Shown in pieces: positions 38,501-50,500 of a stretch of DNA of 64,000 bases (its first letter is position 1; each line of letters opens with the position of its first letter). Origin of the DNA: Siphonodentalium dalli. Taxonomy: Eukaryota; Mollusca; Scaphopoda; Gadilida; Siphonodentaliidae. Position numbers and translations under genes: made by a program. The DNA lies in the NCBI GenBank assembly GCA_032622095.1, contig CP136069.1:86200958-86264957 (forward strand), in the 5' to 3' direction. The notes below the pieces were generated by a model, which saw only the letters and a program-made list of their open reading frames with translations, searched no databases and was not told the DNA's origin.

Positions 38501-41500
38501 ATTCGATTCAATTTTCTGATCGGAAATATTTGCGGCTATCGTTTGCTTTGGATTTCACAAGCTTTAGAGCATGGTGTTGGTTCAAATTTGCTGGGCTATT
38601 ACAGATGGTTATTGCAAATCTATTAAAGGCCACTTAATTTTTGAATCACCGATTTTTTTTTTTTATAGTAAAGTGATATACTGTTTTAATAACAATCTAT
38701 GCCATAAAATATGATTAAAATTCTATAATTCATCACAATTTGAAACATCTGAGTCTCAGAAGATGCCCACAGAGAAATAGAAAACAACTGCAGTCATAGA
38801 AAGATTTCCCTCATTTTGGCTCCCAGAATGCAACAGAATTCAAACCAAAAAAGAATTTAAGATATAGAGTTATTCCCCCTCCATTGAAAATAATACACTT
38901 TTACTACAATCTGGATGACAAAAACATGTTGGTAACTCGACAAAAATAACATGTTCACATTTTATTACATCAGATAAGTTGATAATACAATGTTTTGGAG
39001 CTTCCTCTTTCAAATGGCATATATGTTGTATATATGTGATCTGGGGGTTCGAAAATTAAGTCGGCCTTTAACACTTTCTTTTCTATAAAATACTCATTGT
39101 TGAGTATTTTTCAGATAATAAGTTCAACAAAATGGTCTTCTATTATCTTTTCATCTGTCTGTCATCTGCCCTTTTTCCTGAACACCTGTCCAAATGAATA
39201 ATAGACCATTCCAATAATTACTTTTATTACTGGGTGGGAGAATCCATTTAGAAAGTGTTAACTGTGGAAGCTTATCTTTTGACAGGTTATGTTCAATGAA
39301 GCTGTTCTTAAGGTGGCGAATGAGAAAGACAAAGTGATCGCTGAATTGAAGGAGAATGAAGGTCGTTTGGAAGAAGAACTCAAGAAGCATCAAGGTGAGA
39401 AATAGCATAATAATTATACACAGAACAGGTCCGATGTCAATCAATTCAATTCATATGTGACCCGCCATATCAAATCCAGTCGTAAGTTTTTTTTACCCTG
39501 TGCCAATGCATTCTCTTATATATGCGAGTCGACCATAGGTCGCCTCGCATATATAAGAGAATGCATTGGCCTAACAATTTATTATTTATCTTTTTTTTTT
39601 AAATAAATGTTTCTTACAATTTTTAGGACATAAAATAAAAAACATCCATTACCCTGCAGGGAGCACCACACATATATAGAAGCATATAGAAGAGTGTCGT
39701 CTGCTCATGTTTGTCTGGGGCTCTGTATGGGTGAAATTATAAAATTGTTAAAAGAATACAAGAAAAAATTATTAAAATTGTAAAAAATTGTTAGGCCAAT
39801 GCATTCTCTTATATATGCGAGGCGACCTATGGTCGACTCGCATATATAAGAGAATGCATTGGCACAGGGTAAAAACATCCCCGACTTACAACTGGATTTG
39901 ATATGGCGGGTCACATATGTTCAGTGTGCAGGTTATTTATTTCAAATTGTAGGTTCCAGCGAAATTCCCAGCCCAAACCTGTTAGCTTCTTTCGGGTTCA
40001 GCATTATATCAAGTTGATCTGTAGAAATAATTGTGCAGTTGTTTCTTGGTAATTTCAATCAGATTGTGAACGCATGCTCACCTTAACGATACATATGAAT
40101 TTAAAATTATCTTGCACTCGCATATTTCAGAACAATTACAGCAGGTAGAATCTGAGTATGAGAAGAGTGAGGAGTTTAAGGACCAGGCCATTAGTGTTCT
40201 GAGGGACAAAGAGAGAGAATTCAAGTGAGTAATGTATTATATTATTATACAGCCTTTTGAAAAAAGATTGTATAATGTAATCAGTCTGTCCGTCCGTCCA
40301 TCCATCCATCTAGCCATCGAGCTGTCTAGACATCCGTCCATCTGTCCATTTGTTAACATTTTTGGTTTCTGATCGATAACTCCAGTTTAAATTATTTGAT
40401 CTGAACCAAAGTTGGTATGTGTATTTCCCAGCTAAAACTACAGGCCAAGTTCTAATAAGGTTTCCGTCCAATTATTTTTACATGAGTTACGGCACTTAAA
40501 ATTTGACCGATTTCTTAACATTTCGGTTTCTGACCAATAACTCCAGTTTGGATTATTTTATCTCAACCAAAGCTGGTATGTGTGTTTCCCAGCTAAAACT
40601 ATTGGCCAAGTTCAAATATAGGTTCTGTCCAATTATTTTTACATGAGTTAGGGCCATTTTTCGACTGAATTTGCCACGCCCTAGCGATGCTCTTGTTTAG
40701 TAATGCTATTGTCCTTCGATCTTTCTGCAAAAAAGATTGCAATTAAAATACACATGAGATACACACAATATTACTTTTTCTTCGTGACGATCTTGCAATC
40801 AACATTTTTCAAAGAGGTTTGTAACATGCCTGAGTCGCCAACTGGTATTGTCACCTAATCATGAAATTTCTTTAATCATACATTCGTAATGCAACTGAAC
40901 ATTCATTTAAAAAAATTTCTTCCAACACTAGTGCTTGTGCTAACATCTTCACTATAGGGTTATCAATGGAATACAATCACTGTCCCAGTTAGTGAAAATA
41001 ATTGGAGAAAAACTTATTTCCTACTTGCTAGTTTTCTGATGACAATTATTGTATACCCCTAAATCCATACAAAAGATCCGGGAAGAGATACACCTTTAAT
41101 GAGGTACATTTATATTCACCTTTTAATTTATTCTCAGTTCGACTAAGCGACAATTGGGAGATGAGCTTCAGATGACACGACAGCAGCTTCAGCATTATCA
41201 GCAGCATATACAGGCAGCATCAACACTGAGTCTGGGGGCAGGAGCAATGGCTGAAAGGTCAGTGTTAATAGAATATACATCTAGCATCAACACTGAGTCT
41301 GGGGGCAGGAGCAATGGCCGAAAGGTCAGTGTTAATAGCATATACATGTAGCATCAACACTGAGTCTGGGGGCAGGAGCAATGGCTGAAAGGTCAGTGTT
41401 TATAGCATATACAGGTAGCATCAACACTGAGTCTGGGGGCAGGAGCAATGGCTGAAAGGTCAGTGTTTATAGCATATACAGGTAGCATCAACACTGAGTC

Positions 41501-44500
41501 TGGGGGCAGGAGCAATGGCTGAAAGGTCAGTGTTTATAGCATATACAGGCAGCATCAACACTGAGTCTGGGGACAGGAGCAATGGCTGAAAGGTCAGTGT
41601 TAATAGAATATACATCTAGTATCAACACTGAGTCTGGGGGCAGGAGCAATGGCTGAAAGGTCAGTGTTAATAGCATATACAGGCAGCATCGACACTGAGT
41701 ATGGGGGCAGGAGCAATGGATGAAAGGTTAGTGTTAATAGCATATACAGGCAGCATCAACACTGAGTCTGGGTGCAGGAGCAATGGCTGAAAGGTCAGTG
41801 TTAATAGCATATACAGGCAGCATCAACACTGAGTATGGGGGCAGGAGCAATGGCTTAAAGGTCAGTGTTAATAGCATATACAGGTAGCATCAACACTGAG
41901 TCTGGGGGCAGGAGCAATGGCTGAAAGGTCAGTGTTAATAGCATATACAGGTAGCATCAACACTGAGTCTGGGGGCAGGAGCAATGGCTGAAAGGTCAGT
42001 GTTAATAGAATATACATCTAGCATCAACACTGAGTCTGGGGGCAGGAGCAATGGCTGAAAGGTCAGTGTTTATAGCATATACAGGTAGCATCAACACTGA
42101 GTCTGGGGGCAGGAGCAATGGCTGAAAGGTCAGTGTTTATAGCATATACAGGTAGCATCAACACTGAGTCTGGGGGCAGGAGCAATGGCTGAAAGGTCAG
42201 TGTTAATAGAATATACAGGTAGCATCAACACTGAGTCTGGGGGCAGGAGCAATGGCTGAAAGGTCAGTGTTAATAGAATATACAGGTAGCATCAACACTG
42301 AGTCTGGGGGCAGGAGCAATGGCTGAAAGGTCAGTGTTAATAGAATATACATCTAGCATCAACACTGAGTCTGGGGGCAGGAGCAATGGCTGAAAGGTCA
42401 GTGTTAATAGAATATACATCTAGCATCAACACTGAGTCTGGGGGCAGGAGCAATGGCTGAAAGGTCAGTGTTAATAGAATATACATCTAGCATCAACACT
42501 GAGTCTGGGGGCAGGAGCAATGGCTGAAAGGTCAGTGTTAATAGAATATACAGGCAGCATCAACACTGAGTCTGGGGGCAGGAGCAATGGCTGAAAGGTC
42601 AGTGTTAATAGAATATACATCTAGCATCAACACTGAGTCTGGGGGCAGGAGCAATGGCTGAAAGGTCAGTGTTTATAGCATATACAGGCAGCATCAACAC
42701 TGAGTCTGGGGGCAGGAGCAATGGCTGAAAGGTCAGTGTTAATAGAATATACATCTAGCATCAACACTGAGTCTGGGGGCAGGAGCAATGGCTGAAAGGT
42801 CAGTGTTTATAGCATATACAGGCAGCATCAACACTGAGTCTGGGGGCAGGAGCAATGGCTGAAAGGTCAGTGTTAATAGAATATACATCTAGCATCAACA
42901 CTGAGTCTGGGGGCAGGAGCAATGGATGCAATACCATGTCATTTAAAATTTTGCATGGGTATCCTTTTTTCAGAAAAAGTTACGTCTCATCCTGTTTGAT
43001 GTTTCATACCATTTTTTTATCTACCATTTCCATGAATTTTCCTGACAAAATTGGCGATAACGAATTGGCGATAAAAACATCTGTATTATTAGTGCAGTTG
43101 CGGTACAAGGCGTGCATGACGTCATTGGCTGGTTCAAAATCATAAATGAACAATCAAAACAACATTCCAATATATTTTCTTGCGCCCTATAAACAAATAG
43201 TTCCTATGTTTTAACATTATTTTATTGCTTCCCATCGTGGGTATTATGGTAAACCATATCACAGAGTACATATTTGTTGAGTATTTATTATATAATTATA
43301 TAAAAATGCAGGTTTAAGATATTTTGTCCATTGAATTCAATTTCTGTTATGAATATTGGAGTGAACTTGCAGGTTGGGAGAATTTAGCAAATCGAGCTAA
43401 TTGTGTGACACTGATAAACTTGCAGGTTGGGAGAATTTATTCAAGAAAGCTGACTGACACTAATCCAATGATTATGGCATTTAAAAAACTCCTAAAATGT
43501 AATTTGTGTGGTGGATTCTGCCACATTAATGGTAGATAAACGTGTTATATATACAATGTGTCTATAACGATTCATGTATTGTGACTCGGCTTGTTTTTCG
43601 TGGCTGCAAAGCCATGAAAAAACTAGTCTTGTTGCGATACGTGAATCAATATATAACACATATTTATCATTGAATATCACTATATATGCATTTACTCACA
43701 ACATTCACCCAAACTGTCTGTGATTGATAGGTCAAGGTTCAAATATGGCTGAAAGGTTAGGGTTTTATAGAATATTCAGGCAGTAGCCACACTACACCAT
43801 TCATGCACTCATCAAGTAAATTATATTTCAGTGTTGCTTCACTATCAAGGCCACCTGATAGGCTATCAGATCTGGAAACTGTAAGTGAATTTAATATATA
43901 CAAGTCATTATGGTAGTAGCTTCACTAATAATTTTATGAGATAAATATATTTCATTACATACAGGTTGTCACCACCATGTGGGTTATTTTTCCGAGATCC
44001 TTATTGCGACCCTGAGAAGGTAGCGAAACTGAATACCTATCTCGGGAACTTACAGGGTGGGGATAACCAATGTATCTTACAATTCATTCAACAGAAAATG
44101 AAATAAAAGGTTCTTTGGCATGGGAACTATTTCGTTTTGAAATAGCACAATTCACGTTGGAGTATACCACTCCTGAGTATTACGTTATATACGTGTTGGA
44201 TCAAAACATTGTTGTTTTCATATAATGAAACCAAATTATCCAGTGCTTAACAAGATCAGTTGATTTCAAATGACATATGTACATGTCCAATGCTGTAAAG
44301 ATGACAGAAATTATTGATGCCAATTGCCCATGTAAATCAATGTTTTTAGAAGAAAAAAAGAGTTTCTCCACAGCCCACGTGTATTCACTGTTGCCATGAA
44401 GGATACAGCTTATTACCATCCAGGATACGGAATTAGAAACCGTAATGTTCCGTATATTGGGTTAATATTTTTTACCTATTTTATTGCACTGATTATTTAA

Positions 44501-47500
44501 AACAGTAAATTATTGCTCATATAGAGAAATAATCAGGGTCTCAAACATTATCGGGTTCTTTAACTGGTCCAGTGCTGAAGGCCCATATTTGGACCCTATG
44601 TAAGAGTGCTGGAAGCCCAGATGTGGGCTTTGGCGACGACACTGTATTGCTTGTTTAGTTTAATTAATTAAATAGAGTTAGAGAAAAATGACAAATTGTT
44701 TTGCCCAATGGCGTCTGACAACCAAGCTCATAACCATAACCTAATCAGACATCCATGCTCATATCCATAACCTAATTTGACAACCAGACTCATAACATAT
44801 TCTGAAAAACAAACTTATAACCATAATCTATTCTGACAACCAGACTCATAACCATCACCTAATCCGACAACCAGACTCATAACCATAAACTGATCTGGCA
44901 ACAAGGCTCATAACCCTAGCCTAATGAGACAACCAGGCTCATAACCATCACCTAATCTGACAACCAGACTCATAACCATAAACTGATCCGGCAACAAGGC
45001 TCATAACCATAGCCTAATGAGACAACCAGGCTCATAACCATCACCTAATCCGACAACCAGACTCATAACCATAAACTGATCCGGCAACAAGGCTCATAAC
45101 CATAGCCTAATGAGACAACCAGGCTCATAACCATAGCCTAATGAGACATCCAGGCCCATAACCATAGCCTAATGAGACATCCAGGCTCATAACCATAGCC
45201 TAATGAAACATTCAGGCTCATAACCATAGCCTAATGAAACATTCAGGCTCATAACATAATCACAAATGTATATATGTGGGGGGTCAAATTTGAGAAGAGT
45301 GCAAATGTAGTAAATTACTTCCTCCGAGCATAAAATTCAATGATTTTCTGTTTATTGAAATATATATATGCAGCGAACCTGTTAAGTGCTATATAAATAT
45401 CAGATCAAACATTCAGGTGTATGTAAATATATATAGTTCATTAACCCTATATAAATATGAGAACAAACATTCAGGTGTATGTAAATATATATAGTTCATT
45501 AACCCTTTCTTTACTAAATACAAACTGACAAGTAGTTCCCTTAGAATATGTTCAGATAATAAGTTCAACAAACGGCCAACCGGCCAACGGCCATTTGTTG
45601 AACATATTATCTGAACATTTCCATCCAATGAATAGGAATCCTTCTGCATTTGTATTATCTGTCATCTGCTTATATTTCCTCAACATCTCTCCAAATGAAT
45701 AATAGACCGTTTCAATGTATGCTTTTATAACTGATGGGAGATTCCATTTAGTATAGAAAGGGTTAAGTGTGCTCTATCACATATAATTTTAGTAAATGTC
45801 TCCTATTTTAGGTCTTGAAAACAAAAGATAGTGAAATAGATCATCTAAATCAGCGGGTGGTGAGTAGCGTTATTTATTTTATTTTATCAGTTGTACAGCA
45901 TTTATTTAGGTAGTGTTATCTAGGTGTCAATATCACCAATAAAAGAAAAAAAACTGACTTCTAAATTTAAAAAGACTATATTACACTGCAACCCAAAGAT
46001 TGGAGGTATATAGTAGATTACATGTGTCCATACGTCTCTGATAGTTGATCACTGTGCATTTTATGTTGTAGTCATAAGTCAAGTTCATTAGCATGAATTT
46101 TTTTAGGCATTTTTTTATTTTCGCTGGTCATCTTTTGATTTTTCAGTGTGAATTGAACTTCACCTGGTTGCAAAATATGGGCGATTGTAGGGGGAAGAAA
46201 TTGTTACTCTGTAAGCTGGTCCCTGATTGTTAGTGCTTCTCCTGGGGTTGTTTATACAGATCAAGTTTAATATGATGCATGTACCAGAGAAACCATTTAC
46301 GATGTTCAAAATCAAGCCATACTTTTGGCATTATTGGGATGAGATCAGATAGAGACATTATCCATAGAAACTTTGATGTATTATTTGGTTTAGATCGCAT
46401 GCATTTATATCCCCGACTTAGCAAGAGATACACTAAGTGAAACTTGGTGCAAGTTAGGACTACCTTTATAAAAATGAGATCAAAAGATTGATATAACAAT
46501 GGAGGTTTAAAAAGATAGCCGAAAGAATGTGTTATAACATCATAACACTAACAGTGGGTTCAAAAACATCATGCACAAGTTCCATCTGGGAAAGCAGCTT
46601 GCGACATGCAAATGCATTACATTAGTTAGGCTGTGCGAGCAAAATTTAATTTGTAACCTTTAAATGAATGTGAGGCTATTTTTATACTGCTAAACCAGAT
46701 GGAACAGATAAAACACAGCTAAAGGTTACAATGTGAATGAAATTAAAAGAGGCGAAACATATGACATGGGGGAAAAACCTTTATACAAATACATGAAATC
46801 CGGATATCATTGCGAAATAAGTTAATCCAAACTCTTGGAATTGAAGTCAAAATCGCAGAAAAATCTTTGAAATGGAAAATCAGATATGAAACATGAGATA
46901 GCATATTAGTTTGATTTTTCAATAGTCCGGTTTAATTTCCCAGCAACATCCAGAAAATGTGCAACAAAAAATTCATCATCCGAGCAAGGCGAGAAAGTGG
47001 GCGATGGGTGAGGGTGGGTGAAACATTTTAGAGATGAAATTTGCCGAGGTTATTTCATCAGCTTTGCTTCAGGTGTGCTGCAGGCACTTCTTGCTGCTTC
47101 TCACGGCGTGAGAAGTATGATTAAAAGAGTGAATTACAAATTGAAAACGGAAAAGCTGCATCAGGGATATAAAGCCATTGGCCCATTGTTCCAATGGTAA
47201 TATGTAACTTGGTATGTATATCTTTAGTGTGGTAAATAGAGCTTTATTGATTCTTTCAGATGGAATTATCAATGACAGCAAGTACAAGGGCTATAGCTCA
47301 AGACAAGGTTTCTATCACAAGGTAGGGCAAATGTTTAACCTTTTCATTTCTAAAACTCATTGACAAGTAGTTCCCTCAGGAAATGTTCAGATAATAATGT
47401 TCAGATAATAAGTTAAACTTATTGTCCAGCATTTCCCACCAATTAACCCTTTCATGGCTGGACCTTCCTGACATTTTGCGAAAATCCTGTGCCAATGCAT

Positions 47501-50500
47501 GATCTCATATATGTGAGTCTCCCATAGGGAGCCTCGCATATATATGATAATGTATTGACCTAACAATATTGACCTTGACCTTGTAAGCCAGTGCATTCCC
47601 TTATATATGCAAAGCTCCCTTGGGAGACTCGCATATATAAGAGAATGCACTGGTACATAATCTTTAATACCCGGTAATACACCAGCGCAGCTCCTGCCAT
47701 TAAAGGGTTAATATTCATTGACGAGTAGTTCCCTCAGGAAATGTTCAGATAATAAGGTCAACTTATTATCCAACATTTCCAACCAATTAATAGGAATCCT
47801 TCTACACTTGTAATGTCGGTTCTCCTGTATGTTGTCCTCTCATATTTCCCAAACATCTCTCCAAATGAATAATAGACCATTTCAATGTATAGGCAAAGAA
47901 TCGAGATAAAACTCCAGAGAAGAGCTTTAAGACTCAGATAACCTGCACGTAATGGTCTAGAGCTTTAGCTAATGTTTAGCTTATTCAGGATCAAGTTTGG
48001 CATGTGGATTGTTGAGGATATTGCTCTCCTTTTATACTGTTTTGTTGTTGGTCTCCAATTTGATTGGTCACTGTCGAGGGGTCAAGGGGTTGTGAGATGA
48101 GGGCTTGGAAGTGTGGATAACAAATGCGGGTAAGGGATTCATTGTGGTATGGACAAGGCTAGATGGGATGGCAGTGCGGGTAATGGGTGCAGGTAATTGA
48201 TTTTCATGTTTACCCATACCATAGTATGGTAAACATAGTGTCGTTGCCCGGATTGACCACTCGTCGTTCGTCCGTCTGTCTGTCTGTCTGTCCGTAGACA
48301 CTTTACGAGTAATGCGATAACTCAAACATTTTCTATCCGATCGAAACAATTTTGTATATGGGTTTCTCAGCCCAAAATACAGATCGAGTTCGAATTTGGG
48401 TTTGATCCGAGTTTTTGTTACATAGTTATGGCCCTTTTTCGACTTAGAATTCACGCATTCTGCCATAACTCAAAACAATTTGGTATGTGAGTTTCACAGC
48501 CCAAAATACAGATCGAGTCCGAATATGGGTTTGATCCGATTAATTTTAAAGGAGTTATGACCCTTTTTCAAGAATTTTTTTTTTTAAACAAAATTCAATT
48601 TTTTTAGATTTAGCTCTTTGCTAAATTTAGCATATATACAAATATTAAATTTTGTTTGAACTTTAATAACAATGAAAAAAAATATAATAATAAAAAAAAT
48701 TTGATACTTTCATTTATTTTAGTTTTATACGATTAATTAGGTGTGATATCCTGTTTTGAAAATATGAAGATTTTATTGCAATAGTTTCATGTAATATAAT
48801 GATATCAATAAATTACCATGTGATCATCCAACATCCAGAGTATATGAGAGGATTTTTATAGATGTTGTCATTCCAAGTGAAATCTGTTATGAAATGAGTG
48901 ATGACATATGATACAGAGCTCTGGTGGGTCAAGCAAGATAAACAACACTGGTGGCTGGCTGTTTGTTTATTCTAACTGTCAAATTGATTAATGGCAGCAC
49001 AAGACTGGTGTTTTTCCTATTCTTGAAATTTCATTACAGGGTGAGATAAGGGCCCCCTCACCTATATACATGTAACTGTCTTCTAAATTCCATTAATTTG
49101 CTTCAAAAATAATTAACCCTTTCCAAGGTTTCCATAGACACATGCTATAATGTACATGGACTCTTCCTCATATCTCTTAATATCTATTGGGTATCTTTGC
49201 ACACTATTCACTTCTATCAATTTTGGTATTGACTGATTAATTGATTTTTGACAAATATATTAACCCTTCAGACACGTGCTTTCAATTTGAAATTAAAACA
49301 ACAGCTGATAGCCAATATGATTTATCTATGCAATGGGAAACAGGCAGATAAATATACATGACTATTGTAAGTGATGACTTGTTTTAGGGGCCACAGAGCA
49401 CTTAGAAGATTAACATAGAAGGTTGTGGCTTTTAGTGCACAAGCTACTTGTAAAACATTGTAATGTGTGAAACCATTCAAATGAGGGCTAACTTACTTTC
49501 TTTTATATGAACGATTTAGTGGTCATAGGGGCCAGCATCCCCATCATATTATGTCTGTATAACATTATATAGATAATACTTTTGAATTGTATAAACTACA
49601 TATATTTTTGAAAACCATACACCCCTGTTATGAAACACTTAATCTTATTTAATACACAGGTCAGATCTGATCTTATATCTGTCCATGTTTGATAAACAAA
49701 TAACTGGGGAGAATGGGGGAAGGGGGGGGGGGTAATTAAAGTACCATTTAAATACGAGATGGAATCCCCTACATATATGTCGTTCTAAGCAGTCTGGCTT
49801 GTCAACAATTATAATTTCTCTTTAGAAGTGAATAATAAATTTTGAATGTCTGGCATGTCAAAAGTGGCAAAGATAGGGATTTATCACTTTTGCTTCCAAT
49901 GAGTTAACTTAAACTCCTAAACATGTCCTCCGAAATCACTAAACCATTGGATCTCACAGTGAGAGGTCCTTGTGTGAATAGGGACAGAGTTATGAGATTT
50001 AAAACTACTCCTCCCCAACCCAAATACTTTAACCCTTTCTTAAGACAAATTATTTGAGCTTTTGGTTTCAAGTTGGGTACTGATATATGGATTAATTCCT
50101 GTGATCATATCTTTGACAAATTATCAGTTATGGCTAGTCGCTATCGCCAAGGTATGGGCTAAACATCTGCCGATCGTGATCGGCCTCTCGTTAATTACCT
50201 TTGTGAGAAAGCCTGAGTGCAGGTAACTGATGAGGGTAAAGGTTTTGTATTGATGTGTGGTAGGTGAGCACTGTGGTGAAATGCGGGTTATTTGTGTGGG
50301 AAATTAAAGTGGTGGTGGTGAATAAGCATTTCCAAAATTGTAGGTAGCAAGTGCGGGTATACAGTGTTTGTAGTAGTGGTATTACAGGATGGAGTGGGAT
50401 AGCACGATGAACAATAAGGTCTTTTAGTTGATTTTCTTATCAGATGTACATTTTATAGCTGGTGGGTGATTCAATTTTGTGCTTGCATTGCCATAGGAAC

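Noticed and set aside
41154-41351. Open frame running from exon 12 into the array
   Set aside because: Extends only because one unit has cga instead of tga; splice sites and phase with exon 13 support ending the exon at 41257.
41203-42926. CRISPR-like array
   Set aside because: Units are contiguous 67-bp tandem copies without unique spacers, in a eukaryotic gene.
42855-43145. 96-codon frame from the last array unit into the insert
   Set aside because: Starts inside repeat units and has no recognisable domain or conserved partner.
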